64,000 bases of DNA from positions 1,309,031 through 1,373,030 of the forward strand of contig NZ_WKJC01000001.1 of the NCBI RefSeq assembly GCF_009674675.1, in the 5' to 3' direction. Below the pieces are notes generated by a model that saw only the letters and a program-made list of their open reading frames with translations, ran no database searches and was not told the DNA's origin. Below, in pieces: positions 26,021 to 36,156 of this stretch. A program made the position numbers and the translations under genes. Each line of letters begins with the position of its first letter. Position 1 is the first letter of the stretch. Source of the stretch: Kangiella sp. HZ709 (lineage in GTDB: Bacteria; Pseudomonadota; Gammaproteobacteria; Enterobacterales; Kangiellaceae).

Positions 26021-27534
26021 TTGCCCATTTTCCTGAACAAAATGGCCAGCCCAAATAAAATGAACATTAAGATAAATAGAGAGGTCTGCCCATATTGATT
26101 GTAAATTGTGTCTCTTTGAGTCAGTGGAATCACGCCTGCTAAAACCGTTTTTTCGAAACGATTTTCTTGATCAGTGACACGTCCGTAATGATCTACCAAT
26201 GCGGTAACACCATTGTTAGTGGCTCGAATGACTGGCAAACCATTTTCGATGGCTCGCATTTTCGCCATTTGGAAATGTTGCAATGGTCCCCAAGATTCGC
26301 CGAACCAGGTGTCATTACTGATGGTAACAATGGCTTGCGGCAAATCTGAATCGCTTTTTGCAGACAAGCCTTGAATCAACTCAGGAAAAGCAATTTCATA
26401 GCAAATAGCTGGAATATAATAAGCTTTTTCATCACTGAAGCCTTTTTGCTGATCATCTCCAGGAGTAAAAGATGACATAGGTAAATCGAATAAATCGATT
26501 AAGCCTCTGATCAAAGCTTGGAAAGGAACATATTCGCCAAAAGGCACCAATTGTTGCTTGCGATATTCTGCTTCGATGCTTCCCAACTGTTTCATACCGG
26601 CATAATATTCACTGCGGTTATTGGCATCAGGCATGATGGGAATGCCAGTTAAAAAAGTTGAATTTGAATCCTTGGCTAACGAAGAAATATAAGCTAGATC
26701 TTCTTTTGCATAGGCATCCATTCTTGGAATTGAAGCTTCCGGCCAGACAATTAAGTCTTTTCCCCAATAATTATCTGTTTGCTCAAGTTGACCACTCACA
26801 ATGGGAATATAATTTTCACGCAGCCATTTTTGATGTTGATCGATGTTCGGCTGAATTAGCGCAACCGTTAAACTGCCGTTTTCTTTAATTTGCCCATTCA
26901 AACCCCACCAAGAAAGTCCTAAACCCAGAACCAGATAGGACCCTAGGGCAAATATTTTATTGCGAGTTTTTTCGGTTGCAACCTCTGCTGCAAGAATCGA
27001 TAACGGGATTAGAAATAAAGTAACGCCATGTACACCCAGCAATGAAGCAATACCCATGAAAATACTTTCTGTTTGGGTATAGCCTAGGAACAACCATGGA
27101 AAGCTAATAAAGCTATAACCTTGGAAAAAGTTTAGCGCAAGCCATAATAAACTGAAGATGATGATTTGACTAAAAATTGAGTACGTGGCGAAGAATTTTC
27201 TATGCAGCCATGCCAACAGACCAAATAAACTTGCTAGTAAAGCCACAAATAAAGCCGTTAAGAAAACCGCCAAAGGCTCCGAGGCATTGCCAAAAGTATT
27301 GATTGAAACGTAGACCCACGAAACGCCAACAGCAAAAAGCCCTAAGCCATAACAAAAACCTAAGCGAAAGGCTGCTTTTGGATTAGCATCTTTTAAAAAC
27401 CACCAAAAGGCACTGATCGATAAAATCGCCATAGGCCACCGCTCGAATGGGGCGAATGCTAATGGATAAATGGCGCCAACTATCAGCGCCATTGCGTATT
27501 GTCCTAAACTCGCGAACTTAGATTTTTCTGTCAT
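26017..27534 (-). CDS. lnt: Apolipoprotein N-acyltransferase Lnt
   Basis: A 505-residue inner-membrane enzyme that adds the third acyl chain to lipoproteins, needed for export of outer-membrane lipoproteins such as LptE and RlpA encoded nearby. The N-terminal half (about 1-215) holds the membrane helices. The periplasmic nitrilase-like domain carries the triad Glu266 (WPEAS), Lys326 (YRKQQLVPFGEYVP) and Cys378 (PAICYE), and a final helix lies at about 480-500. Length equals that of E. coli Lnt (512). It follows corC by seven bases in the miaB-ybeZ-ybeY-corC-lnt order. Confidence 0.97.
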   Translation of the reverse strand: MTEKSKFASLGQYAMALIVGAIYPLAFAPFERWPMAILSISAFWWFLKDANPKAAFRLGFCYGLGLFAVGVSWVYVSINTFGNASEPLAVFLTALFVALLASLFGLLAWLHRKFFATYSIFSQIIIFSLLWLALNFFQGYSFISFPWLFLGYTQTESIFMGIASLLGVHGVTLFLIPLSILAAEVATEKTRNKIFALGSYLVLGLGLSWWGLNGQIKENGSLTVALIQPNIDQHQKWLRENYIPIVSGQLEQTDNYWGKDLIVWPEASIPRMDAYAKEDLAYISSLAKDSNSTFLTGIPIMPDANNRSEYYAGMKQLGSIEAEYRKQQLVPFGEYVPFQALIRGLIDLFDLPMSSFTPGDDQQKGFSDEKAYYIPAICYEIAFPELIQGLSAKSDSDLPQAIVTISNDTWFGESWGPLQHFQMAKMRAIENGLPVIRATNNGVTALVDHYGRVTDQENRFEKTVLAGVIPLTQRDTIYNQYGQTSLFILMFILFGLAILFRKMGK

Positions 27535-27541
27535 TTATGTT

Positions 27542-28411
27542 TTAATCGTTTGCTGTTTTATTAATACTGGTCACTTTCAGCAAATGCACACGTCGTTCAT
27601 CTGCGTTGACTACCGCGAACTCAAAATCACCCATAGTGATGGATTCCTCAATGTCCGGCATATGACCGAATTGATTCACCACTAAACCACCGATAGTATC
27701 AAACTCTTCATCAGAAAAATCTGCATTCAATTCATCGTTAAAGTCTTCAATTTCAGTTTGAGCCTTCACCATAAAAACGCCATTGTCATGAATTTTGATA
27801 TTGCCCTCGTCCTCATCAATATCAAACTCGTCCTCTATCTCGCCAACGATTTGCTCCAAGACATCTTCAATCGTAACCAAACCTGAAACACCGCCATACT
27901 CATCAACTACGATCGCCATATGATTACGGTTCATACGAAATTCTTTGAGTAATACGTCCAGCTTCTTACTTTCAGGAACGATTACCGCAGGTCGAAGGAT
28001 ATCTTTAATATCAAAAACCTGCTTTTCGGACTCAGAAAGATTAATACTGTTTTCGGCAGCATAAACCAATAGCTCTTTGGCTAACATGATCCCTTCAATA
28101 TCATCTCGATTTTCTCCAAATACTGGATAACGCGAGTGTTTAGTTTCGATGACCATTGGTAAAATTTCATTGAGCTGAGCATCTTCGTGGATAACACTCA
28201 TTTGCGATCGAGGGATCATAATGTCACGAACTTGCATTTCAGCAACTTGCAAGACCCCCTCCATCATGGAAAGTGAATCCGGCTTAATTAATTCGTCATC
28301 TTTGGCGCCGCGCAGAACTTCAACTAAATCTTGGCGGTCTTGTGGTTCCGACTGGAACATGTGAGTGATTTTTTGAAAAAAACTTCTCGACGGAGGTTTG
28401 TCGTCGTTCAT
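27542..28411 (-). CDS. corC: CorC/YbeX family CBS-domain protein
   Basis: A 289-residue soluble protein. A CBS pair covers about residues 65-195 (VRDIMIPRSQMSVI, RYPVFGENRDDIEGIMLAKELL, HMAIVVDEYGGVSGLVTIEDVLEQIVGEIEDEFD). A CorC_HlyC domain follows (about 205-285, IGGLVVNQFGHMPD). The family binds adenine nucleotides and is linked to magnesium/cobalt efflux; genes next to ybeY and lnt are also tied to ribosome function. No membrane domain is present, which is the usual YbeX form. It lies between ybeY and lnt. Confidence 0.94.
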   Translation of the reverse strand: MNDDKPPSRSFFQKITHMFQSEPQDRQDLVEVLRGAKDDELIKPDSLSMMEGVLQVAEMQVRDIMIPRSQMSVIHEDAQLNEILPMVIETKHSRYPVFGENRDDIEGIMLAKELLVYAAENSINLSESEKQVFDIKDILRPAVIVPESKKLDVLLKEFRMNRNHMAIVVDEYGGVSGLVTIEDVLEQIVGEIEDEFDIDEDEGNIKIHDNGVFMVKAQTEIEDFNDELNADFSDEEFDTIGGLVVNQFGHMPDIEESITMGDFEFAVVNADERRVHLLKVTSINKTAND

Positions 28412-28467
28412 CTAGGTTTATTTTGGCCTCATGCTGCTAAAAGTATTCAGATGTGCTTATTATGACT

Positions 28468-28989
28468 TTATAAAAGTTCATAAGGATTAGAAATCGATAA
28501 CTCTTTAAGAATTTCGACTTCTAGAGACTCCATCTGTTGAGCCTCAGATTCATTTATATGATCGTAGCCTAATAAATGCAAGCTACCATGGATAACCAAG
28601 TGCGCCCAGTGTGATTCAAGCGCTTTATTTTGCTCTTTTGCTTCTTGTACTACGATAGCTTGAGTAATTACTAAATCCCCTAAAATTGGAAATTTTTCTT
28701 CAACTCCAGGTGGTTGCTCAAAGGGAAAAGACAGCACATTGGTAGGTTTGTTTTTTCCACGATATTTGTGATTTAACTCTTGGCTTTCTGCTAAATCCAC
28801 CACTCGCACCGTTATGTCAATCGGCTTTGCTAGGGCTTTTGCTTTACCATATTGCTTTGCCTCAACGTCCAGTGCCAAAGCAACCCATTGAGTAACTTTC
28901 TCTTGGTTTAAAAACTCTCCATCTACTTCAGCTAATTCAGTTGCTAGCTGAAAATCTAGCGCTATGTCTTGTTTGTTAATCATGCTCAA
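28468..28989 (-). CDS. ybeY: Endoribonuclease YbeY
   Basis: A 173-residue YbeY-family metalloprotein involved in 16S rRNA 3'-end maturation and ribosome quality control. The zinc motif [11 protein letters not shown] is intact near residue 130, and the [17 protein letters not shown] segment is characteristic. Its start overlaps the ybeZ stop by four bases (28986-28989), so the two are coupled. The length is slightly greater than E. coli YbeY (155) because of a longer N-terminal helical region. Confidence 0.96.
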   Translation of the reverse strand: MSMINKQDIALDFQLATELAEVDGEFLNQEKVTQWVALALDVEAKQYGKAKALAKPIDITVRVVDLAESQELNHKYRGKNKPTNVLSFPFEQPPGVEEKFPILGDLVITQAIVVQEAKEQNKALESHWAHLVIHGSLHLLGYDHINESEAQQMESLEVEILKELSISNPYELL

Positions 28990-29957
28990 TCAGAGTCTTT
29001 CTCAAAAGCTTCATATGCCTGCACTATTCGCTGCACTACAGGGTGGCGCACCACATCTTGTGATTGGAAGAAGGTAAAACTGATAGCATCAACTTTTTGT
29101 AAAACGTCAATCACATGGCGCAAACCAGATTTTTGCCCTCGGGGTAAATCTACTTGGGTAATATCGCCTGTGATCACCGCTTTGGAATTAAAGCCAATCC
29201 GAGTCAAAAACATTTTCATTTGTTCAGGAGTGGTATTTTGACTTTCATCCAAAATGATAAAAGCATCGTTGAGCGTTCGGCCACGCATATAAGCTAATGG
29301 TGCCACTTCAATCACGTTACGCTCCATAAGCTTTGCTACCTTATCAAAACCAAACATTTCATAAAGTGCGTCATACAAAGGCCGTAAATAAGGATCAACT
29401 TTTTGTGCTAAATCACCAGGCAGAAAACCTAAACGCTCACCTGCCTCCACCGCCGGGCGAGTCAAAAGAATGCGCCGCACTTGCTGCTTTTCCCACGCAT
29501 CCACCGCACTGGCTACTGCCAAGTAAGTTTTACCCGTGCCCGCTGGACCAATACCAAAGCTGATATCGTGGTGCTTAATGGCTTGAATATAATGCTTTTG
29601 ATTTGGGCTACGCGGTTTAATTAAACCGCGCTTAGTAATAAGTTTTACATCGTCATTAGTGGCAGGTTCAGCAAGCGCCTGCTCTGCCATTACTTCTTGA
29701 ATGGCCAAATGAATATCTGCGCTATCCAAATCTTTACGTTTCTTAGTTTGCATGTAAAGGCTTTCAATTGCTTGGCGAGTAGCCGTTGCATTCTTCGGAC
29801 TGCCGATTACCTGAACTTGATTTTCACGCAGATTAATTTCCACCCCAAGACGACGCTCAAGATGTTTAATGTGTTCATCAAGATAACCTACTAAGGCAGA
29901 AATTCGAGTATTATCGGCCGGCAATAATTCGAACGATTGGGAAGCTAAATCAGCCAT
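28986..29957 (-). CDS. ybeZ: PhoH-like ATPase YbeZ
   Basis: A 323-residue PhoH-family protein. There is an N-terminal KH-like region (about 25-85), then the ATPase with Walker [14 protein letters not shown], Walker [11 protein letters not shown], the RGRTLNDA segment and a C-terminal [13 protein letters not shown]. It is predicted to act with YbeY as an RNA helicase/ATPase partner in rRNA processing. It sits 14 bases downstream of miaB and overlaps ybeY. Length is close to that of E. coli YbeZ. Confidence 0.95.
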   Translation of the reverse strand: MADLASQSFELLPADNTRISALVGYLDEHIKHLERRLGVEINLRENQVQVIGSPKNATATRQAIESLYMQTKKRKDLDSADIHLAIQEVMAEQALAEPATNDDVKLITKRGLIKPRSPNQKHYIQAIKHHDISFGIGPAGTGKTYLAVASAVDAWEKQQVRRILLTRPAVEAGERLGFLPGDLAQKVDPYLRPLYDALYEMFGFDKVAKLMERNVIEVAPLAYMRGRTLNDAFIILDESQNTTPEQMKMFLTRIGFNSKAVITGDITQVDLPRGQKSGLRHVIDVLQKVDAISFTFFQSQDVVRHPVVQRIVQAYEAFEKDSD

Positions 29958-29971
29958 TGAAATCCTTATTA

Positions 29972-31345
29972 TTAGTAAATCTTTCCGTCAGCAATAAAGT
30001 CACCGCGTAATGAATTCGGGAAAGCGTCGGTAATTTCAACTTCAACAAATTTACCAATGACTGAATGCGGCCCTTGGAAATTCACAATACGGTTATTTTC
30101 AGTACGAGCTCTAATTTCCATTGGATCTTTTTTCGATGGACCTTCTACCAAAACTGTTTGGCGGGTTCCAACCATGTTACGGCTTATAGAGAAAGCCTGC
30201 TGATTAATTCGTTGCTGTAATAAACTCAAGCGCTGTTTCTTAGTTTCCTCAGGCGTGTCATCTACTAAATCAGAGGCTGGTGTTCCTGGTCGTGCACTAT
30301 AAATAAAACTAAACGAATGATCGTAACCAATATCTGCAATTAGATTCATAGTATCTTCGAAATCTTGATTGGTTTCACCAGGAAAGCCAATAATGAAATC
30401 CGAGGACATGGAAATACTAGGACGAATTTTTCTTAACTTGCGAATTTTAGATTTGTATTCAATTGCAGTATGACCACGTTTCATCATAGCCAATACCCGA
30501 TCGGAACCAGATTGAACCGGTAAATGTAAGTGGCTTACCAACTCTGGCACCTCTGCATAGACTTCAATCAAGCGATCAGAAAACTCAACTGGGTGAGAAG
30601 TGGTGTAGCGAATTCGATCAATACCATCAATCGCTGCCACATAAGTAATCAACTCTGCCAGATCTGCCTTATGCCCTTCATGAGTGATACCTCTATAGGC
30701 ATTGACGTTCTGACCTAACAGGTTAATTTCACGGACGCCTTGATTGGCTAGTTGTGCACATTCAGCCAATACATCATCAAATGGGCGGCTAACCTCTTCT
30801 CCCCGGGTATAAGGTACTACGCAGAAAGAGCAGTATTTTGAACAACCTTCCATTACAGAAACAAAAGCTGTTGGACCTTCCGCCCGTGGCTCAGGTAAGC
30901 GATCAAATTTCTCGATTTCTGGGAAGCTTATATCTAACACAACTTTCTTTTGACCAGATGCTTGCTTGATCATCTCTGGTAGACGGTGCAAGGTTTGAGG
31001 ACCAAAAATAACATCCACATAAGGCGCTCTTTTACGGATCACTTTACCTTCTTGCGAAGCCACGCAACCACCTACGCCAATAATCAAATCCGGCTTATTA
31101 TCTTTTAAGTTTTTCCATTGACCTAGTTGTGAAAAAACCTTCTCTTGAGCTTTCTCACGAATAGAGCAGGTATTCAAAAGGATCACGTCGGCTTCTTCGG
31201 CTGAGGTAGCAGCTTCCAAACCATGGGTCTTATTCAAGAGATCAGACATGCGTGACGAATCGTACTCATTCATCTGACAACCCCAGGTTTTTATAAATAA
31301 CTTTTTAGTCGCTTGTTCTGCTGGCTGGACTACTACTTCGCTCAT
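29972..31345 (-). CDS. miaB: tRNA-2-methylthio-N6-isopentenyladenosine synthase MiaB
   Basis: A 457-residue methylthiotransferase that modifies A37 of tRNAs reading UNN codons. The N-terminal MTTase domain starts [16 protein letters not shown] and carries cluster cysteines in TWGCQ, LNTCSIR and GGCVAS. The radical SAM domain has [15 protein letters not shown]. The C-terminal TRAM domain is at about 385-450. It is the first gene of the miaB-ybeZ-ybeY-corC-lnt unit. A TATAAT-like hexamer lies about 40 bases upstream. Confidence 0.97.
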   Translation of the reverse strand: MSEVVVQPAEQATKKLFIKTWGCQMNEYDSSRMSDLLNKTHGLEAATSAEEADVILLNTCSIREKAQEKVFSQLGQWKNLKDNKPDLIIGVGGCVASQEGKVIRKRAPYVDVIFGPQTLHRLPEMIKQASGQKKVVLDISFPEIEKFDRLPEPRAEGPTAFVSVMEGCSKYCSFCVVPYTRGEEVSRPFDDVLAECAQLANQGVREINLLGQNVNAYRGITHEGHKADLAELITYVAAIDGIDRIRYTTSHPVEFSDRLIEVYAEVPELVSHLHLPVQSGSDRVLAMMKRGHTAIEYKSKIRKLRKIRPSISMSSDFIIGFPGETNQDFEDTMNLIADIGYDHSFSFIYSARPGTPASDLVDDTPEETKKQRLSLLQQRINQQAFSISRNMVGTRQTVLVEGPSKKDPMEIRARTENNRIVNFQGPHSVIGKFVEVEITDAFPNSLRGDFIADGKIY

Positions 31346-31385
31346 GAACCTACCAATACTGCTTAAAATCTTAAAAAGGGCGCGA

Positions 31386-31391
31386 ATTATA
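31386..31391 (-). promoter_or_regulatory. Candidate -10 element of the miaB operon
   Basis: On the minus strand this reads TATAAT, followed by a GC-rich stretch (TCGCGCCC) and then the miaB start 40 bases downstream. No good -35 lies at the right distance, so an activator or a non-canonical -35 would be needed. Confidence 0.4.
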
Positions 31392-31600
31392 GCTTAAACC
31401 ACTATTTACCGCCATATTTACACGATTATTTTTTGAACAATCAACAATCTATTGAACAAACTAATAGCTAGAGTCATATTTCGTCAGATTTGGCACTTTT
31501 CGAACAGAATTCCTAAAGATTTCGGTCATAAGCAATTGTTTTAATAACCTCAAGCAAAACGAAACAATACTTAAATTACTTACATTACTTGGAGAGCATT

Positions 31601-32092
31601 ATGAACCGTTTAAATTTATTAATAACAGGATTAACCTTAGCTGCAACCTTCGCATTCGGTAGTGCCAATGCAGCAGATGCCATGGTTATTGAAGAAATTG
31701 GCCATCTTGGGTTTGCGAACGAAGAAAAAGCAGAACGCAAAGTCGCCAGCGCTACAACTGTCATCAGCCGCATTTATAGAAACAAGGCCGTTGTAGAGGT
31801 AAGCCAATCTTTCGTTAATAACACTGAAAAAACTATCAATGGTGAATACTTCTTTCCATTACCTTATAACAGTAACTTACTAGATTTTGAATTAACTACG
31901 GATTTTCAAACAATTGAAGAACTACCAAATACGACAGTTCAACTTAAAGAACGAGACCAATTACAAGTTTCTTATCAGTATGAGCTAGTGGATGACTCAC
32001 CTTACCACGCCAGCGTTATGGGTTTTCCAGCCAAACAGAACATGCCATTAATTGATACTGTTAGCCAAGACCAATTAGTCGCCAAGAAATAG
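31601..32092 (+). CDS. Secreted minimal VIT-like domain protein
   Basis: The start is the ATG at 31601, preceded by GGAGAG at 31591-31596; a TTG at 31589 is not used. The 163-residue product has a signal peptide (cut near SANA-ADA). Residues about 50-130 resemble the first part of a VIT (vault/inter-alpha-trypsin) domain: ISRIYRNKAVVEVSQSF, NNTEKTINGEYFFPLP, then FELTTDFQTIEE and LQVSYQYELV. VIT proteins normally continue into a von Willebrand A domain; none is present and the frame ends cleanly with TAG. Either this is a stand-alone periplasmic beta-sandwich or a remnant of a larger protein. No neighbouring frame continues it. Confidence 0.65.
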   Translation: MNRLNLLITGLTLAATFAFGSANAADAMVIEEIGHLGFANEEKAERKVASATTVISRIYRNKAVVEVSQSFVNNTEKTINGEYFFPLPYNSNLLDFELTTDFQTIEELPNTTVQLKERDQLQVSYQYELVDDSPYHASVMGFPAKQNMPLIDTVSQDQLVAKK

Positions 32093-32177
32093 TTTCAACT
32101 TTAACTAAAGTTATACAAAAAATCCCCTTAAGCAAAAAGTCACAAGGATGTGAATATCTAAAAAAGTTTCAGGCTTT

Positions 32178-32236
32178 TCTCTCGACCAGCGGTTACTCCT
32201 AAGTAAAAAAACAAACCTACAGGCTGGTTCGAGAGA
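32178..32236. repeat. Imperfect inverted repeat downstream of the VIT-like gene
   Basis: TCTCTCGACCAGC (32178-32190) matches the complement of GCTGGTTCGAGAGA (32223-32236) with one bulged base and a 32-base loop. It lies in the gap between convergent genes and may be a 3'-end hairpin, but there is no T run. Confidence 0.4.
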
Positions 32237-32247
32237 CTCTTCTTAGC

Positions 32248-32646
32248 TTACTTTTTAATCGCCAATTTGGCACCGAGCAAAGCAGCAGGCAAAATGGTTA
32301 AAACATTGATCACCATGAACCAAATGGGGTGCGGGATCATAAACAAATTAATAGCAGCGCCAATTAATAAAATAACACCGCAAATTAACCCCAAGTTTAT
32401 ATTATTTACTGCTGCAATTTTTGTACTAGTAAATCCTGCTACAATCGCTCCAACAATATGAGCCATTAATACTGTAATTAAAGCACTCATTGGCAAAGAT
32501 TGCATATAGCTAACAAAGCCTTCTTTATCATCCATCGACATGCCTTCAGGCCAAGGAAAACGCAGCATATTAATTGCTTCAATACCCATAATCACTAAAC
32601 CACCGATAATTAATCCAATTATCACTGCTAAGATTTTTTTACCCAT
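32248..32646 (-). CDS. Four-helix integral membrane protein, unknown
   Basis: A 132-residue protein with four hydrophobic helices (about 4-24, 52-75, 82-102, 106-128) and a short extracytoplasmic loop between helices 1 and 2 containing RFPWPEGMSMDDKEGFVSY. Small-residue packing (GLIIGGLVIMG, HIVGAIVAGF) is typical of small membrane proteins. I do not recognise a named family. It lies 32 bases downstream of the DUF1579-like gene on the same strand and may share its transcript. Confidence 0.7.
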   Translation of the reverse strand: MGKKILAVIIGLIIGGLVIMGIEAINMLRFPWPEGMSMDDKEGFVSYMQSLPMSALITVLMAHIVGAIVAGFTSTKIAAVNNINLGLICGVILLIGAAINLFMIPHPIWFMVINVLTILPAALLGAKLAIKK

Positions 32647-32678
32647 AATATATATCCTATATTTCTTTACATTTAAGT

Positions 32679-33182
32679 TTATTTCTCAACGTATAAACCA
32701 TCAAAAATAGTTTGCCAAGTTACACCATTATCATGCGATATATCCCAAACCTGTCGTACATATTTTTTTTTATTCTCTTCTTCTGGCGTCCAAGTAATTC
32801 GATTTAACACTTGCCCATTCTGTCCTTGAGTCATTCCCTTTAAGATCATCGAGCCTTGATGTATTTTTCCATCTAGTTGCAATAAATTACCACCATTATC
32901 AACCCAAGTTTGATGCCATTGTTTTTTCGTTTGGTCATAAATATTAAAGCTATGCCCTCGATTTGGACTGGCGCTCACCCAAGATTCTTTCAAAACACAA
33001 CCATTCAAAATTTTCTCGATTTTATTCTCGCCAACTTTTTTACCCTTCGGGTCAAATACTTCCCATTCACCAATCCAAAAATCGAATTGATGGTACTCTT
33101 CTCCAGAACAGGGTACAGGCTGTTGCGCGGCATAAGTGCTAGAGCAAACCATCACTAACATCAGAATAACTATTTTTTTCAT
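32679..33182 (-). CDS. Secreted DUF1579-like protein
   Basis: A 167-residue exported protein with a signal peptide (cut after TYA, about residue 18). The mature part has the pattern CSGEEYHQFDFWIGEWEVFDP, HSFNIYDQTKKQWHQTWVDNGGN, then GTMxLxG-like and WDISHDNGVTWQTIFDGLYV. This resembles DUF1579, a lipocalin-like beta barrel of unknown ligand found in many proteobacteria and Bacteroidetes. There is a single Cys pair (about 20 and 67). Neighbours give no further hint. The assignment rests on my recognition of the FDFWIGEWEV motif. Confidence 0.65.
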   Translation of the reverse strand: MKKIVILMLVMVCSSTYAAQQPVPCSGEEYHQFDFWIGEWEVFDPKGKKVGENKIEKILNGCVLKESWVSASPNRGHSFNIYDQTKKQWHQTWVDNGGNLLQLDGKIHQGSMILKGMTQGQNGQVLNRITWTPEEENKKKYVRQVWDISHDNGVTWQTIFDGLYVEK

Positions 33183-33339
33183 AATTTCTCCTTAAATTTA
33201 TCTCTATCAGCATACTAGATGCTCGGTGTTAGACAAAATTTGTTTACCGTTAGCAAAAGTTCCTTTTAGCATTGATGACCTTGTAATATTTGCTTTGATT
33301 ACACATCCAATTTGTACATACCAACTACAAAAATTCATT

Positions 33340-33864
33340 ATGCGTATTCTTGTTGCTGTTTTCCTCACTGTAATTTGCCAGTCGTGCTTTACCGCCGAAT
33401 CAGAAAAACCACTCGCTCATCAAGCCATGACTAACGAAGGTATTAAAAAGCATATCGAATCGCTAGGTTTAGAATTAGAAGGCAATGATGGATTTTGGAC
33501 GCTAACTGTCAAAGAACAACAAGTACAAATTATTACTGATACTAAGGCTGATCGAATGCGCATTATAGCGCCAATCGCCAAAGCTGATGAACTCAGTAAA
33601 TCGATGCTCTATCGTTTAATGCAGGCAAACTTTGAAAGCGCACTCGATGCAAGGTACGCTATTAGCAATGAAGTAGTTCTGAGTACTTATATCCATCCCC
33701 TGTCACCCATGACTAATAGCGAGCTTGAATCAGGTTTAGTTCAAGTTTTATCATTGGTTGGAACTTTTGGTACCAGCTTCTCTTCAACCGGATTCACTTT
33801 CGGAAGTGGAGCAACTGAGCAAAAAGACAATGAAGAAAAGTCCGATGATATAAATATAATTTAA
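33340..33864 (+). CDS. YbjN-like lipoprotein, unknown function
   Basis: I place the start at the ATG at 33340 (174 residues), because MRILVAVFLTVICQSC is a lipoprotein signal with lipobox CQSC. The longer frame from 33226 reads as intergenic sequence. The mature region (GIKKHIESLGLELEGNDGFWTLTVKEQQVQIITD, then SMLYRLMQANFESALDARYAISN and VVLSTYIHPLSPM) follows the alpha/beta pattern of YbjN/CesT-type chaperone-like domains. A Gly/Ser-rich tail (SSTGFTFGSG) ends the protein. The function is unknown. The gene is followed by a strong terminator and is probably monocistronic. Confidence 0.6.
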   Translation: MRILVAVFLTVICQSCFTAESEKPLAHQAMTNEGIKKHIESLGLELEGNDGFWTLTVKEQQVQIITDTKADRMRIIAPIAKADELSKSMLYRLMQANFESALDARYAISNEVVLSTYIHPLSPMTNSELESGLVQVLSLVGTFGTSFSSTGFTFGSGATEQKDNEEKSDDINII

Positions 33865-33880
33865 TAGTCGATTATTCATT

Positions 33881-33908
33881 AAAAAAGGGAGCCTAGGCTC
33901 CCTTTTTT
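33881..33908. terminator. Bidirectional terminator between the lipoprotein gene and pnp
   Basis: A 13-bp perfect palindromic stem, six A plus GGGAGCC (33881-33893) with GGCTCCC plus six T (33896-33908), separated by TA. It serves the plus-strand lipoprotein gene and the minus-strand pnp gene at the end of its operon. Confidence 0.92.
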
Positions 33909-33934
33909 AAATCATGCTTTTTACTTAAAGATGA

Positions 33935-36073
33935 TTACTCTGCCGCTGGCTCTTGTGGAGCTTCGGCAGGAGCTTCTTCTTGAACCGGTGGGTCAATCAA
34001 AGCTTTCATACTTAAGCGAACGCGACCTTGGCGATCAACTTCTAGTACTTTAACTTTAACCATGTCACCTTCTTTCAGGTAGTCTGTTACTTTATTCACG
34101 CGCTCATGAGCGATTTGGGAAATGTGTACCAGACCATCTTTGCCAGGAGTCAATTGAACGAATGCACCGAAGTCAGCAAGGCGCACTACTTTACCTTCAA
34201 ACTCCATGCCAGCTTCAATTTCCATGGTAATCATTTCGATACGCTTAATGGCTAATGCTGAACTTTCTGCATCGCTTGAAGCAACTTTGATAGTACCGTC
34301 ATCTTCAATTTCGATCGTTGCACCACTTTCTTCTGTTAGTGCACGAATAGTAGAACCGCCTTTACCAATTACTTCAGAAATTTTGTCCTGAGGAATCTTA
34401 ATGGTAGTAATACGCGGAGCATGCTCAGACAATTCTGCACGTGGCTTATCAATCGCTTGGTTCATTACGCTCAAGATATGTAAACGCCCACCTTTTGCTT
34501 GGTGTAACGCTTTTTGCATAATTTCTTGCGTGATACCGTCGATTTTGATGTCCATTTGCAGTGCAGTAATACCAGCTTCAGTACCCGCTACTTTAAAGTC
34601 CATATCACCTAAATGATCTTCGTCACCTAAGATGTCAGAAAGAACAACAAATTTGTCGCCTTCTTTCACCAGACCCATTGCGATACCAGCAACTGGAGCT
34701 TTCATTGGAACACCTGCGTCCATTAACGCTAATGAAGTACCACAAACTGAAGCCATCGAACTTGAACCGTTTGATTCGGTAATTTCTGAAACCACACGGA
34801 TAGTGTATGGGAATTCTTCAATCGTTGGAGCCATCGCTGCAACACCACGTTTCGCTAAACGGCCGTGACCGATTTCGCGACGCTTTGGCGAACCCATAAA
34901 GCCAGTTTCGCCTACACAGTATGGAGGGAAGTTATAGTGCAACATGAAGTAGTCTTTTGACTCGCCCATAATGCTGTCTTTAATTTGCGCGTCGCGTTGT
35001 GTACCTAAAGTCGCCACTACTAATGCTTGAGTTTCGCCACGAGTAAAGATTGCGCTGCCGTGAGTTCTTGGCAAAACGCCGGTGCGGATGTCTAGCATAC
35101 GAACCATATCTGGCTCACGACCATCAATACGTGGAGAGCCATTGATAATGCGTGAACGAACTACATCTTTTTCAATTGAATGGAACATATCTTTAACGTC
35201 GCCCGCAGAAGGTTGTCCTTCTTCTTCACCTGCTAAAGCTTCTACCGCAGCATCAGATAATTCATGAACTTTTGAATAACGTTCCGCTTTATCAGCAATT
35301 TGATAGGCTTCTTCGATAGCCGCTAAAGAATGACCTTTAACTGCATCGTAAAGTGCTACATCTTTTTCTGGAGCAGCCCAATCCCATTTTTCTTTTGCAG
35401 ATTCAGCTGCAAACTCTTGGATAGCTTTAATAGCACGCTTAGACTCTTCGTGACCAAACATCACAGCGCCAAGCATTACATTTTCTTCTAATTCCTGTGC
35501 TTCTGATTCAACCATTAATACCGCGTCATTAGTACCAGCTACCATCAAATCTAATTTTGATTCTTTAAGCTGAGTTACGGTTGGATTCAGTACGTATTCA
35601 CCGTCTAAATAACCAACCTGGGCAGCGCCAACTGGGCCAGCAAAAGGAATCCCAGAGATTTCTAAAGCGGCAGACGCGCCTAACATTGCAATAACTTCTG
35701 TTGGGATATCTTGGTTGATCGAAACGATGGTAATAACCACTTGTACTTCGTTCATAAACCCGTCTGGGAATAATGGGCGAAGTGGACGGTCGATTAAACG
35801 AGCAATTAAGGTCTCTTCATCAGAAGGACGCGCTTCACGCTTTAAGAATCCACCCGGGATTTTGCCAGCTGCGTAAGTCTTCTCTGTATAATTTACCGTT
35901 AATGGGAAGAAACTTTGACCTGGGTTAGCTTCTTTCTTGCCAACAACAGATACGAATGCTGTAGTTCCTTCACAATCAATTAATACTGCGCCTGAAGCTT
36001 GTCTTGCTACTCGGCCAGTTTCCATAGTGACGGTGCGACCGCCGTACTCAAAAGATTTTTTTATATAATCCAC
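33935..36073 (-). CDS. pnp: Polynucleotide phosphorylase
   Basis: A 712-residue 3'-to-5' phosphorolytic exoribonuclease, a trimeric degradosome component. There are two RNase PH domains (about 10-230 and 300-535) with an all-alpha linker between. A KH domain follows (about 553-612, [25 protein letters not shown]), then an S1 domain (about 620-690, [24 protein letters not shown]). The tail is acidic and Ala/Pro/Glu-rich ([14 protein letters not shown]). The active-site segment of the second PH domain, [17 protein letters not shown], is intact. It is last in the metY-to-pnp operon, downstream of rpsO with hairpins between, as in E. coli where the leader mediates autoregulation. Confidence 0.98.
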   Translation of the reverse strand: MDYIKKSFEYGGRTVTMETGRVARQASGAVLIDCEGTTAFVSVVGKKEANPGQSFFPLTVNYTEKTYAAGKIPGGFLKREARPSDEETLIARLIDRPLRPLFPDGFMNEVQVVITIVSINQDIPTEVIAMLGASAALEISGIPFAGPVGAAQVGYLDGEYVLNPTVTQLKESKLDLMVAGTNDAVLMVESEAQELEENVMLGAVMFGHEESKRAIKAIQEFAAESAKEKWDWAAPEKDVALYDAVKGHSLAAIEEAYQIADKAERYSKVHELSDAAVEALAGEEEGQPSAGDVKDMFHSIEKDVVRSRIINGSPRIDGREPDMVRMLDIRTGVLPRTHGSAIFTRGETQALVVATLGTQRDAQIKDSIMGESKDYFMLHYNFPPYCVGETGFMGSPKRREIGHGRLAKRGVAAMAPTIEEFPYTIRVVSEITESNGSSSMASVCGTSLALMDAGVPMKAPVAGIAMGLVKEGDKFVVLSDILGDEDHLGDMDFKVAGTEAGITALQMDIKIDGITQEIMQKALHQAKGGRLHILSVMNQAIDKPRAELSEHAPRITTIKIPQDKISEVIGKGGSTIRALTEESGATIEIEDDGTIKVASSDAESSALAIKRIEMITMEIEAGMEFEGKVVRLADFGAFVQLTPGKDGLVHISQIAHERVNKVTDYLKEGDMVKVKVLEVDRQGRVRLSMKALIDPPVQEEAPAEAPQEPAAE

Positions 36074-36132
36074 AATGTTTTCCTATATTTAATTACCCTT
36101 CCAGAACTCACATCGTCTGAAAGTTTTCTTAT

Positions 36133-36150
36133 GGCATCGCTTCAGATGCC
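36133..36150 (-). promoter_or_regulatory. pnp leader hairpin
   Basis: GGCATC (36133-36138) and GATGCC (36145-36150) form a 6-bp stem with a 6-base loop in the rpsO-pnp gap, downstream (on the minus strand) of the rpsO terminator and about 60 bases before the pnp start. By analogy with E. coli this could be an RNase III or PNPase control element; that is inference. Confidence 0.4.
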
Positions 36151-36156
36151 ACAAAC

